This document shows, piece by piece, positions 8,104 through 19,214 of a stretch of DNA of 64,000 nucleotides. Within the stretch, counting starts at the first letter, position 1. Every line of letters starts with the position of its first letter. A model generated the notes under the pieces. The model was not told the DNA's origin and did no database searches. It worked only from the letters and a program-made list of their open reading frames with translations. Made by a program: the position numbers and the translations under genes. This DNA comes from Bradyrhizobium sp. CCGUVB4N (GTDB lineage Bacteria; Pseudomonadota; Alphaproteobacteria; Rhizobiales; Xanthobacteraceae), in contig NZ_JANADP010000001.1 in the NCBI RefSeq assembly GCF_024199945.1, forward strand, positions 6,386,001 through 6,450,000, in the 5' to 3' direction.

Positions 8104-8814
8104 ATGGGTATCGAGCAAAAGGTTGCCATCATTACCGGTGCATCGCAGGGCATCGGCGCCGCCCTCGTCCAGGGTTTTCGCGATCGCAATTATCGCGTCG
8201 TTGCGACGGCGCGCTCCGTCAAGCCGTCCGGCGATGACGATGTCCTTGCCATTCCCGGCGACATCGCCGACCGGAAGACTGCGGAACGCGTGGTTGCGCA
8301 GGCCGTCGCCCGCTTCGGCCGCGTCGACACGCTGGTCAACAATGCCGGCATCTTCGTCGCAAAGCCATTCACGCAGTACACGGCCGAGGACTATGCGGCG
8401 GTGATGGGCACCAACGTCGCCGGCTTCTTCAACATCACGCAGCTCGCCATCGCCGAGATGGAGAAGCAGGGTTCTGGCCACGTCGTGCAGATCACGACCA
8501 CCCTGGTCGATCAAGCCAACTCGAACGTACCCTCGGTGCTGGCCTCGCTGAGCAAGGGTGGACTGAACGCCGCGACCAGGTCGCTCGCGATCGAATACGC
8601 CAAGCGCGGCATTCGCGTGAACGCGGTTGCGCCCGGCATCATCAAGTCGCCGATGCACCCGGTCGCGACGCATGCCCAGCTCGGCGCGATGCACCCGGTC
8701 GGTCACATGGGCGAGATGTCCGACATCGTCGATGCCGTGCTCTACCTGGAGCAGGCAAGCTTCGTGACCGGCGAGATCCTGCATGTCGACGGCGGCCAGA
8801 GCGCCGGCCACTGA
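8104..8814 (+). CDS. SDR-fold protein lacking the catalytic tyrosine
   Basis: A 236-residue classical short-chain dehydrogenase/reductase fold: TGASQGIGAAL nucleotide-binding motif, LVNNAGIF, and the C-terminal GEILHVDGGQ. At the position of the catalytic YxxxK the sequence reads VLASLSKGGLNAATR, so the lysine is kept but the tyrosine is replaced by alanine. It may therefore use a different general acid or be a non-redox or regulatory SDR. ATG 8104 gives the normal N-terminus, with a GGAG nearby. It is the first gene of an operon with a tautomerase (15-base gap) and an MFS transporter, likely under the divergent LysR regulator. The substrate is unknown. Confidence 0.85.
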   Translation: MGIEQKVAIITGASQGIGAALVQGFRDRNYRVVATARSVKPSGDDDVLAIPGDIADRKTAERVVAQAVARFGRVDTLVNNAGIFVAKPFTQYTAEDYAAVMGTNVAGFFNITQLAIAEMEKQGSGHVVQITTTLVDQANSNVPSVLASLSKGGLNAATRSLAIEYAKRGIRVNAVAPGIIKSPMHPVATHAQLGAMHPVGHMGEMSDIVDAVLYLEQASFVTGEILHVDGGQSAGH

Positions 8815-8829
8815 CCGCGGAGCAGCACC

Positions 8830-9066
8830 ATGCCCATCGTCACCATTCAAGTGACCCGAGAAGGGACGACGCCGGGAACGGCGTCGCTCACGGCGGAGGA
8901 GAAAGCCGCGCTGATCAAGGGCTCGAGCGAGCTGTTGCGCGACGTTCTCGGCAAACCGCTCGATTCCACCTTCGTCGTGATCGAGGAAGTCGACACCGAC
9001 AATTGGGGCTGGGGCGGCCTACCCGTACCGGAATTCCGGCGCCGCCGCGCGAGCCCAACAGAATGA
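8830..9066 (+). CDS. 4-oxalocrotonate tautomerase-like protein
   Basis: A 78-residue member of the tautomerase superfamily. After methionine removal it exposes the N-terminal proline (MPIVTIQV) that acts as general base in this family, and it keeps the beta-alpha-beta pattern (LIKGSSELLRDVLGKPLDSTFVVIEEV). Family members ketonise enols in aromatic or halogenated compound degradation. The DNWGWGGLPV segment is typical of a common two-tryptophan subgroup of unknown substrate. It lies 15 bases after the SDR gene and just before the MFS gene, so all three probably share a transcript. Confidence 0.82.
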   Translation: MPIVTIQVTREGTTPGTASLTAEEKAALIKGSSELLRDVLGKPLDSTFVVIEEVDTDNWGWGGLPVPEFRRRRASPTE

Positions 9067-9096
9067 TCCGTGCGCCATCGTGCGCAGGAGGATGAC

Positions 9097-10326
9097 ATGA
9101 CCAACGCAAACACGAAGCAACACATCGAGACCCGGCTGCACCCGCAGCCGGGATCAGAATCACAACGAACCTGGCGCTATGCGGTGGCAGGACTGTCCGC
9201 ATCGCTGGTCGGACTTGGCCTCGCCCGCTTCTCCTACACGCCGCTGATCCCGGCGCTGATTGCCGCGAAGTGGTTCAGCGCGTCCGACGTCGTCTATCTC
9301 GGCGCCGCGAACCTCGCCGGCTATCTCGCGGGCGCGCTCGCCGCACGGACTGTCGCGGCGCGCGTTGGCGCAGTTCTCGCGCTGCGGGCGATGATGGTGC
9401 TGGCGACCCTCTCGTTCTTTGCCAGCTCAGCGCCTGTGTCCTTCACCTGGTTCTTCGCCTGGCGATTCCTCTCCGGGCTCACCGGCGGAATCATCATGGT
9501 GCTGGCGGCGTCCGTCATTCTGCCGCACACCTCGCCTGCCCGGCGCGGCATCGTCGGCGGCGTGATCTTTGCGGGCGTCGGTCTCGGTGTCGCGGCATCG
9601 GGCACGCTGGTGCCGCTGTTGCTGCAACAGGGCCTGCAGCAGAGCTGGGTTGGCCTTGGCGTCCTCTCGGCCGTGCTGACGCTCGCGAGCTGGTGGAATT
9701 GGCCTGCGGACACCACGACCGGCGCTGCGCCCGCGCATCAAGCGAAGCACCATCGCACGCCGACTGCGGCCCGTGCGCTGCTGATCCAGTATGGGCTCAA
9801 CGCGGTGGCGCTGGTGCCGCATATGGTCTTCATCGTCGATTTCGTGGCGCGCGGTCTCGGCCAGGGCATTGCGGCCGGATCGCGCTATTGGGTGCTCTAC
9901 GGCCTCGGCGCCATCGTCGGCCCGCTCGTCACCGGTCATCTCGGTGACCGATCCGGCTTCGGCCCGGCGCTGCGCGCGGCCTTTTTGATCGAGGCGGCCG
10001 CCGTGTTGCTCCCGACCGTCAGCACCGCGCCGGCGTCACTGATCGTGTCGAGCATCGTGGTCGGCGGCTTCACGCCGGGCATCGTGCCACTGGTGCTCGG
10101 ACGTATCCACGAGCTTGTCCCGCACTCGAGCGAGCAGCAGCGCGCGACATGGGGCCATGCCACCACCAGCTTTGCGCTATTCCAGGCTGCCGCGGCTTAC
10201 GGCTTCTCCTGGATCTATGCGAACACCGGCGGCGACTATCTGGTTCTGTTCGCGCTCGGCGGCGGTGCCGCGGTGCTGGCGCTCGCGATCGACCTTGGCC
10301 TCGCGCTCACCACGCGCAAGGCATAG
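9097..10326 (+). CDS. YbfB/YjiJ-family MFS transporter
   Basis: A 409-residue inner-membrane transporter with about twelve hydrophobic segments. The start AGLSASLVGLGLARFSYTPLIPALI is characteristic of the YbfB/YjiJ branch of the major facilitator superfamily. ATG 9097 is preceded by AGGAGGATGAC and is preferred over the GTG at 9070. It is the third gene of the LysR-linked SDR/tautomerase operon, so it may import or export the compound those enzymes act on. The solute is not known. Confidence 0.87.
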   Translation: MTNANTKQHIETRLHPQPGSESQRTWRYAVAGLSASLVGLGLARFSYTPLIPALIAAKWFSASDVVYLGAANLAGYLAGALAARTVAARVGAVLALRAMMVLATLSFFASSAPVSFTWFFAWRFLSGLTGGIIMVLAASVILPHTSPARRGIVGGVIFAGVGLGVAASGTLVPLLLQQGLQQSWVGLGVLSAVLTLASWWNWPADTTTGAAPAHQAKHHRTPTAARALLIQYGLNAVALVPHMVFIVDFVARGLGQGIAAGSRYWVLYGLGAIVGPLVTGHLGDRSGFGPALRAAFLIEAAAVLLPTVSTAPASLIVSSIVVGGFTPGIVPLVLGRIHELVPHSSEQQRATWGHATTSFALFQAAAAYGFSWIYANTGGDYLVLFALGGGAAVLALAIDLGLALTTRKA

Positions 10327-10343
10327 AAGCGGCGGCGGCGTGA

Positions 10344-11804
<1,461 letters not shown>

Positions 11805-11910
11805 GGTTTCCTCCGCAGGGGAGGATTGTCCGCCCGCCAATGGTGGCCGTCAATTGGCAATCAGCCGTGCAGCAACTGGAAAGCGAGTTGAATTCCATGC
11901 GCCGAAACAA

Positions 11911-11938
11911 CAAAGCCCCGGATCGCTCCGGGGCTTTG
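11911..11938 (-). terminator. rho-independent terminator for ahcY
   Basis: Twelve-base arms CAAAGCCCCGGA and TCCGGGGCTTTG flank a TCGC loop. Read on the minus strand it lies 26 bases past the ahcY stop and is followed by TTGTTGTTT, as expected of an intrinsic terminator. Confidence 0.85.
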
Positions 11939-11964
11939 CGTCGTTGATCTCTGCGATCAGCGGC

Positions 11965-13386
11965 TCAGTAGCGGTAGTGGTCGCTCTTGTACGGACCTTC
12001 CTGCTTCACGCCGATATAGTCGGCCTGGTCCTTGCGGAGCTCGGTGAGCTTGACGCCGATCTTGGCGAGGTGGAGGCGCGCGACCTTCTCGTCGAGCGAC
12101 TTCGGCAGCACGTAGACTTCCTTCTTGTACTTGCCATCCTTGTTGTTGGCGTACAGCTCGATCTGCGCCAGCGTCTGGTTGGTGAAGGACGCCGACATCA
12201 CGAAGGACGGGTGGCCCATTGCGTTGCCGAGGTTCACGAGGCGCCCCTCCGACAGCATGATGATGCGGTGCTTGTCGGGGAATTCGATCTCGTCGACCTG
12301 TGGCTTGATGTTGGTCCACTTCAGGTTACGCAGACCCGCAATCTGGATCTCGTTGTCGAAGTGGCCGATGTTGCAGACGATGGCGCGATCCTTCATCGCA
12401 CGCATGTGCTCAATGGTGATGATGTCCTTGTTGCCGGTCGCGGTGACGAAGATGTCGGCGCGGGGCGCGGCGTCTTCCATGGTCACGACCTCATAGCCTT
12501 CCATCGCCGCCTGCAGCGCGCAGATCGGATCGACTTCGGACACCATCACGCGGCAGCCGGCCTGGCGCAGCGAGGCGGCCGAACCCTTGCCGACGTCGCC
12601 GAAGCCCGCGACCATCGCGACCTTGCCCGACATCATGACGTCGGTGCCGCGGCGGATGCCGTCGACCAGCGATTCACGGCAGCCATAAAGGTTGTCGAAC
12701 TTCGACTTGGTGACGCTGTCGTTGACGTTGATAGCCGGCCACAGCAGCGTGCCCGCCTTCTGCATGTCGTAGAGACGATGCACGCCCGTGGTGGTCTCTT
12801 CCGAAACGCCCTTGATGCTCTCGGCGATCGCGGCGAAGTAGCCCTTCGGCTTTTCCTTGAGCTGCTTCTTCAGAAGCGCGAAGAAGACTTCCTCTTCTTC
12901 CGAACCGGGCTTGTCGAGGAAGGCGGTGTCGCCCTTCTCGGCGCGCAGACCGAGATGGACGTACATGGTGGCGTCGCCGCCGTCATCGAGGATCATGTTC
13001 GGGTGACCGCCGCCGTGCCAGTCGAACAGCTTTGCGGTGTAATCCCAGTAATCCTTCAGCGTCTCGCCCTTGACCGCGAACACCGGAATGCCGGCAGCGG
13101 CGATCGCAGCCGCAGCGTGATCCTGCGTCGAATAGATGTTGCAGGAGACCCAGCGAATGTCGGCGCCAAGGGCAGCCAGCGTCTCGATCAGCACGCCGGT
13201 CTGGATGGTCATGTGCAGGGAGCCGGCGATACGCGCGCCCTTCAGCGGCTGCTTCGGGCCGTACTCTTCGCGGGTGGCCATCAGGCCGGGCATCTCGGTC
13301 TCGGCGAGCGAGAGTTCCTTGCGGCCGAAATCGGCGAGCGAGATGTCCTTGACGATGTAATCGGTGAAGCCGGGCTTCGCGTTCAT
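11965..13386 (-). CDS. ahcY: adenosylhomocysteinase
   Basis: A 473-residue S-adenosylhomocysteine hydrolase, which splits SAH to adenosine and homocysteine in the cytoplasm and relieves product inhibition of methyltransferases. The NAD-binding GFGDVGKGSAASLRQAG motif, the NVNDSVTKSKFDNLYG segment and the conserved C-terminal KSDHYRY are all present. The length matches the long proteobacterial form. It lies 116 bases downstream of metK on the same strand, and the gap holds two extragenic hairpins. Its own terminator is at 11911. SAM synthesis and SAH removal genes are thus adjacent. Confidence 0.97.
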   Translation of the reverse strand: MNAKPGFTDYIVKDISLADFGRKELSLAETEMPGLMATREEYGPKQPLKGARIAGSLHMTIQTGVLIETLAALGADIRWVSCNIYSTQDHAAAAIAAAGIPVFAVKGETLKDYWDYTAKLFDWHGGGHPNMILDDGGDATMYVHLGLRAEKGDTAFLDKPGSEEEEVFFALLKKQLKEKPKGYFAAIAESIKGVSEETTTGVHRLYDMQKAGTLLWPAINVNDSVTKSKFDNLYGCRESLVDGIRRGTDVMMSGKVAMVAGFGDVGKGSAASLRQAGCRVMVSEVDPICALQAAMEGYEVVTMEDAAPRADIFVTATGNKDIITIEHMRAMKDRAIVCNIGHFDNEIQIAGLRNLKWTNIKPQVDEIEFPDKHRIIMLSEGRLVNLGNAMGHPSFVMSASFTNQTLAQIELYANNKDGKYKKEVYVLPKSLDEKVARLHLAKIGVKLTELRKDQADYIGVKQEGPYKSDHYRY

Positions 13387-13412
13387 TGCGAGTGTCCTGT
13401 TGTTGAACGGGC

Positions 13413-13490
13413 ATTCCGGGACGCCTCCAAGAGGAGCCCCGGAATCGCGACGTGAGGATTAAGGATTCCGGATTCGTGCGAACCCGGAAT
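13413..13490. repeat. pair of REP-like palindromes between metK and ahcY
   Basis: Two stem-loops share the same core. At 13413-13445, ATTCCGGG pairs with CCCGGAAT around an inner CCTC/GAGG stem. At 13465-13490, ATTCCGG pairs with CCGGAAT around TTCG/CGAA. The core and the flanking TGACG resemble repetitive extragenic palindromes recalled from Bradyrhizobium genomes. They could dampen read-through from metK into ahcY or stabilise the upstream mRNA end. Confidence 0.65.
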
Positions 13491-13502
13491 GACGTACAAA
13501 AA

Positions 13503-14699
<1,197 letters not shown>

Positions 14700-14713
14700 C
14701 AGTAACCCCTTGT

Positions 14714-14731
14714 TCCGCCGCTTCAGGCGGA
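14714..14731 (-). promoter_or_regulatory. hairpin just upstream of the metK ribosome binding site
   Basis: TCCGCC and GGCGGA form a 6-base stem with a 6-base loop directly 5' of the AAGGGG ribosome site of metK (site at 14706-14711 on the minus strand). The position invites translational control. The sequence does not match SAM-II or SAM/SAH riboswitch consensus elements as I remember them, so no riboswitch is claimed. Confidence 0.35.
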
Positions 14732-14758
14732 GTTTGCGATGTTTACCCTTGGATTATG

Positions 14759-16114
14759 TCAATCACGCCGGCGCGAGATGACGTAGGATTCGTCGAGAAA
14801 CCAGAGCCCGTTGTACTTTCGCAGCACATCCCTGGCGGCATCCAGAGTGCGGCCGTTTTGAGTCATATCTGTCAACCGGTCGTCCTCAATCTGAGCGACA
14901 TACACCGCCGCATTCCACGCTGCAAAGGCCGTCGAGGTTCCGATGGTACCCGTCACCTCGTTGGGCAGCGCTTCCATATCATACCTGAAGATCGAACGGT
15001 TATCCGCGTAAGCATTAAAATTTAAGTCGCGGCCCAACGACCCAAGCTCATACTTCACGGCGCGCAATAGCTCATGGCGGCTCACCGAGAAAGGATTTTC
15101 TCCGGGCCAGATCGCCTGGATCATTTCCATGCCGGGATCGTGACCATGGGAGTGAATACCGATCAGCCGGCCGCCCGGCCGCAACGCCCGCGCCAGCGGT
15201 GCAATGATCCGTTTGGCCCGGAAATTGACCGAGGACAGCGCCCGGTATGGCTGGGATGCAATGACGAGGTCGAAATTGGCCTCGGTCTGGCCCGGCCGCG
15301 GAATGGTCGAATCCAGCAGGAATCGGTGGTCCTCGCGATAGAGCACCAGCACCACCGGCCGCTCATACAGCGGCATGGCGGTGCGCGGGCTGATCGCGGC
15401 ACGCCAGTTCTGCTCCAGGAACGGCCGCAGCTCGGCGATCTGCTGCTCGAATTCGCCCGATGAGCCCCCCCGCAGCGGGACCTCGTGCCAGACGGTGGCA
15501 GCGGCGGCCGCAGGCGACGCGGGCGTCAGCCAGGGCGCCTCCGAATAGAACATGTTGGTGAAGACGAAAACCGACGCCGGATGCTCGAAAATGCGGTCCG
15601 GCACCTTCTCCAGCGTCAGGCGCAGATCCTCGAGACTGAGCTCCTTGCCGGCCACATAGAACGGCATGTGCGGGTAGCGCTGGTGCGTCGCGCGCAGCAC
15701 CCGTGCCAGCACCGTGCCGTCGCCGACACCGGCATCGAAAATGCGCAACGCCGGGGGTCGCGGATGGATGCTGGCGAGTTCCAGCGCGACGCGCTCCGCA
15801 ACCACCCGCTTCTCGCTGCAGGTGTGGACAAACAGCAGATATTTCTGCCGGTTCTCGAAGAAACGGAAATTGCCGCGCGGATCGCGCTTTTCCGGGGGCA
15901 CCTGAAGACCCCGCGGCGGCGGCAGGCCGCCCGTCGTGGACGCGGCGATATAGGCCTGGATCCGCTCCAGCGTGTCGATGGTGATGCGCTTGCCCTCGCG
16001 CAGCCGGTGCACGAGCTTCCCATCGTTCACCGCACGCCGGCCAAACGTCGATTCCGCCATGTCCGCCTTGCGGCAGAACTCGGTGATTTGGCTCAGGATT
16101 TCGTCGTTTTTCAT
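14759..16114 (-). CDS. HTH-like N-terminus fused to a SAM-dependent methyltransferase-like domain
   Basis: A 451-residue protein in two parts. Residues about 1-58 (ITEFCRKADMAESTFGRRAV, then NDGKLVHRLREGKRI) match a small HTH-like protein commonly found next to metK in alphaproteobacteria (recalled). Residues about 85-420 look like a class I methyltransferase: LRIFDAGVGDGTVLARVL as the SAM-binding motif I, FDLVIASQPYRAL as motif IV, and ALRPGGRLIGIHSHG as post-motif. ATG 16114 is chosen because the upstream extension is not protein-like; there is no clear Shine-Dalgarno. It lies 59 bases upstream of metK. A role in sensing or spending SAM is plausible but inferred. Confidence 0.72.
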   Translation of the reverse strand: MKNDEILSQITEFCRKADMAESTFGRRAVNDGKLVHRLREGKRITIDTLERIQAYIAASTTGGLPPPRGLQVPPEKRDPRGNFRFFENRQKYLLFVHTCSEKRVVAERVALELASIHPRPPALRIFDAGVGDGTVLARVLRATHQRYPHMPFYVAGKELSLEDLRLTLEKVPDRIFEHPASVFVFTNMFYSEAPWLTPASPAAAAATVWHEVPLRGGSSGEFEQQIAELRPFLEQNWRAAISPRTAMPLYERPVVLVLYREDHRFLLDSTIPRPGQTEANFDLVIASQPYRALSSVNFRAKRIIAPLARALRPGGRLIGIHSHGHDPGMEMIQAIWPGENPFSVSRHELLRAVKYELGSLGRDLNFNAYADNRSIFRYDMEALPNEVTGTIGTSTAFAAWNAAVYVAQIEDDRLTDMTQNGRTLDAARDVLRKYNGLWFLDESYVISRRRD

Positions 16115-16307
16115 GAGTGGGACGGCGGTGGGCAGGAATGTTGGGCACGGCCCTCCTAGCAAATTCTGCCCATTGAGGGAATACCCCCTGGAATTGCTCA
16201 ACAGCCGATCGATCGGCCGCACCACGCTCCGGGACACCCCCATCGTGCGTTTGGCCGCCCCCACACTTCCCGGTATACGTAGCGAACGGGGATGTTCGGG
16301 GCAGGAT

Positions 16308-17396
16308 ATGTTGAGGTCATTGTGGCTCGCCGCTTGTGTTCTGGCGGCAGTATCGGGCGGCGCACGCGCAGGTTATCTGGACGACAATCCCGACGAAGTG
16401 TTCGCATCCGTCTATGAAAGGATCGGCGTCCTGCCCGTTGCGGCCGCGCGCGACCCGTTCATCTGGCTGCGCCTGGAAGAGCTGAAGCGCGAGCCGTGCG
16501 ACCAGAAGAGCATCGGCGATCTCGCACTGACGCTGGACAAGCTCGGCTACCGTCGGCAGGCCGCTGATGGGCTCTACAAGTTCGTCATGAATTGCGGCGC
16601 GCCGATCACGGCACTGCATCGCTCGATCAACATCTATCTCAGGCTCACGGATTATCCCCGAGCGGTCGAGGTCGCCGACGAGTTCATCCGGCGTGCACCG
16701 ACCAATCACGACGCGCATTACTTGCGGGGCGTCGCGCTTGACGGCGTGCAAGACTACCGCCGCGCGCTGGCCGATTATTCCGATGCCATCGAGCTCTATG
16801 GCACGGACAAGAAATCGATCTCGAGCCGCGTCTTCCTGCGCATGGCTGGCGCCTATGCCGCTCTCAAACAGTTCTGCGAGGCAACAGCGCCGATCAGTCT
16901 ATGGGTCGCGCTCGATCCGGCCGCTCGCGATACCAGCCAGACGCGGAAAATCATCGCGGACTACGAGAGCCAGGGCAACTGCGTCGCCTCGACCGAATCC
17001 CGCAAGGAAAGCTTCCCTCTGCGCGGGGGAAGGGACGTCGTCACGGTGAAGGCTGCGATCAACGGCGTCTCCGGACTATTCGTCCTCGATACCGGCGCGA
17101 GCTACGTGTCCGTGAAGGCCGCGTTTGCCGACCGCGCCAAGATCTCCGACACAGGCGCCAGTGAGATCACTCTCATAACGGCCAACGGCCAGATCAAGGC
17201 GAAGCTATCCAGGGCCGACAAGGTTGCGCTCGGCAAGCTGGAAGCAACCAACGTGCCCGTGGCGGTTCAGACGACGGATGACAAGAGCTTCGGCGCCGGA
17301 GTGGATGGCCTGCTCGGCATGAGCTTCCTGTCGCGATTCGAAGTGCAAATGGCCGGCGGCTTCATCGAGGTCCGCACCCGCCAACCGAAGAAGTAG
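16308..17396 (+). CDS. exported TPR protein with retropepsin-like aspartic protease domain
   Basis: A 362-residue protein with a signal peptide (MLRSLWLAACVLAAVSGGARA), a helical-repeat region with TPR-like units at about residues 60-210 (YPRAVEVADEFIRRAPTNHD, YRRALADYSDAIELYG), and a C-terminal clan AA aspartic protease domain. The catalytic motif is LFVLDTGASYVSV (Asp near residue 261), followed by ITLITANG and the terminal GLLGMSFLSRFE, as in the TIGR02281-type bacterial retropepsins. ATG 16308 starts exactly at the signal peptide; longer in-frame starts run into the divergent promoter. It lies 60 bases upstream of a caspase-like TPR protein gene on the same strand. Substrate unknown; periplasmic location inferred. 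Confidence 0.8.
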   Translation: MLRSLWLAACVLAAVSGGARAGYLDDNPDEVFASVYERIGVLPVAAARDPFIWLRLEELKREPCDQKSIGDLALTLDKLGYRRQAADGLYKFVMNCGAPITALHRSINIYLRLTDYPRAVEVADEFIRRAPTNHDAHYLRGVALDGVQDYRRALADYSDAIELYGTDKKSISSRVFLRMAGAYAALKQFCEATAPISLWVALDPAARDTSQTRKIIADYESQGNCVASTESRKESFPLRGGRDVVTVKAAINGVSGLFVLDTGASYVSVKAAFADRAKISDTGASEITLITANGQIKAKLSRADKVALGKLEATNVPVAVQTTDDKSFGAGVDGLLGMSFLSRFEVQMAGGFIEVRTRQPKK

Positions 17397-17456
17397 GCCT
17401 GCCCTCGCAACTCACGGGATCTGAACCGGCGATCCCTCAGGGGCGACAAAAGGGGC

Positions 17457-19214
17457 ATGTCCCCCTTCCGTCGTATCGCCCGCATCCGAAGCCCCATGCG
17501 CCGCCTGCTTTTGGCATTCGGCCTGCTGGCCGCTGCGTTCTGGTCGGCGCCCTGCTCCGCCCAGTCGCGCAGCCAGCTCGGGCCGCTCTGCACCACCGAG
17601 ACCACCCCGGCGGACCAGATGGTCGACGCCTGCAGCAAGATCATCGCGCTGAAGGTTTTCAAGGGCGAGCAGCTCGCGACCGTCTATTTCTGGCGCGCGG
17701 TGGGCTGGAACAAGAAGGGCGACTACGCCCGGGTCATTGCCGACACCACCGAAGCGATCCGGCTGCAGCCGAGCCAGGCAGTCTACAACATGCGGGGCTC
17801 GGCCTATTACGACAAGGGCGACTACGACATCGCGATCGCGGATTTCGACGATGCGCTGAAGCTCGGACCGCCGAGCGGCATCATCTTCCACAACCGCGGC
17901 AATGCCTGGCGCGGCAAGGGCGACTACGCCAAGGCGATCGCCGATTACGACATGTCGATCAAGGCCGATCCGAAATCGGCATTCTCGTTCCAGAACCGCG
18001 GCATCGCGAAGGAGGCGCTCGGCGACCTCGACGGCGCGCTCGCCGACATCAACCAGGCGATCCGGCTCGATCCGACGCTGCCGCAGCCGCTGATCAACCG
18101 CACAGCGATCTGGCGCGCGAAGAACGATCTCGATCGGGCGATCGCCGACGGCAGCGAGGCGATCCGGCTCGCCAAGGACAAGCCGCCGGTCAACATCATG
18201 ACGCCGCCGAACAGCGTGCTGATCTCCGCCTACACCCAGCGCGCGCTGGCCTATGAAGCCAAGGGCGACTACGCGCGTGCGAAGGACGACTACAACGCCT
18301 CGCTCGCGATCGTGGCCTCGGACGCCGGCAGCAAGGCCAATCAGGCCACCGCAAAAGTGAGGCTGTCGCTCGTGACGGACGCGACTGCCCCGATCCCGCG
18401 CGATGCGCCCGCCTCGTCGGGACAACAGCAGACCACGCCCACGCAGCAGCAGGCTAACGCCGCGTCTGCGCCCTCGCCTGCCCCCGCGACACCCGGCAGG
18501 CGCATGGCGCTCGTGATCGGCAACGGCGCCTATGCCCATGTGAAGGCACTGCCCAACCCACCCAACGACGCGCGCGCCGTCGCCAAGAGCTTGCGTGAGA
18601 TCGGCTTCATCGTATCGGAGGGCGTCGATCTCGACCGCGCCGCGATGCAGAAGATGACGCGCGAGTTCTTGCGTGATGCGGCGCGGGCGCAGGTCGCACT
18701 CGTCTACTATGCCGGTCACGGCGTGCAGGTCGACGGCCGCAACTATCTCATTCCCATCGACGTCGAGCTCAAACCCGGCGCGAGCATGACCGAAGCGATG
18801 ATCGACATGGACACCATCATGGCCGGCCTCGATGACCAGGTTCGTACCAACATCCTGATCTTCGATGCCTGCCGCAACAATCCGATGGCGCAACAGGTTG
18901 CAAGCACCGGCGGCAGTCGCGGCATCGAGGGCGCGCCAGGCCTCGCGGCACCGTCGAGCCTCGGGTCCGGCGCAACGCTGGGGGCCGGCACACTGATCGC
19001 ATTCGCGACAGCGCCGGGCCAGGTGGCGCTCGACGGCGAAGGCGCGAACTCCCCCTTCTCCGCAGCACTCTCCCGCCACATCGGCACGCCCGGCCTGGAA
19101 GTGCAGCAGATGCTGACACGGGTGCGAGCCGAGGTGGTCTCGGGCACGAAAAACAAGCAAGTGCCGTGGTCGAACTCGTCGCTGCTGGGCGAGGTTTATC
19201 TGGTGGAGAAGTGA
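17457..19214 (+). CDS. exported TPR protein with caspase-like (peptidase C14) domain
   Basis: About 585 residues: an Arg-rich start and signal peptide (LLLAFGLLAAAFWSAPCSA), about six TPR units at residues 60-290 marked by repeated KGDY-type turns (YDKGDYDIAIADFDDALKLG, WRGKGDYAKAIADYDMSI), a Gln/Ala/Pro linker, and a caspase-fold domain from about residue 345. Catalytic histidine is in VYYAGHGVQVDG (about 420) and cysteine in ILIFDACRNNP (about 471), both intact, so it should be an active orthocaspase. An alternative ATG at 17496 would begin at the signal peptide itself. Bacterial members are little characterised; family proteases cleave after arginine, lysine or aspartate. Target and role unknown. 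Confidence 0.85.
   Translation: MSPFRRIARIRSPMRRLLLAFGLLAAAFWSAPCSAQSRSQLGPLCTTETTPADQMVDACSKIIALKVFKGEQLATVYFWRAVGWNKKGDYARVIADTTEAIRLQPSQAVYNMRGSAYYDKGDYDIAIADFDDALKLGPPSGIIFHNRGNAWRGKGDYAKAIADYDMSIKADPKSAFSFQNRGIAKEALGDLDGALADINQAIRLDPTLPQPLINRTAIWRAKNDLDRAIADGSEAIRLAKDKPPVNIMTPPNSVLISAYTQRALAYEAKGDYARAKDDYNASLAIVASDAGSKANQATAKVRLSLVTDATAPIPRDAPASSGQQQTTPTQQQANAASAPSPAPATPGRRMALVIGNGAYAHVKALPNPPNDARAVAKSLREIGFIVSEGVDLDRAAMQKMTREFLRDAARAQVALVYYAGHGVQVDGRNYLIPIDVELKPGASMTEAMIDMDTIMAGLDDQVRTNILIFDACRNNPMAQQVASTGGSRGIEGAPGLAAPSSLGSGATLGAGTLIAFATAPGQVALDGEGANSPFSAALSRHIGTPGLEVQQMLTRVRAEVVSGTKNKQVPWSNSSLLGEVYLVEK

Noticed and set aside
14700..14758. SAM-II or SAM/SAH riboswitch before metK
   Set aside because: Only one short hairpin is present and no conserved pseudoknot core could be recognised by eye.
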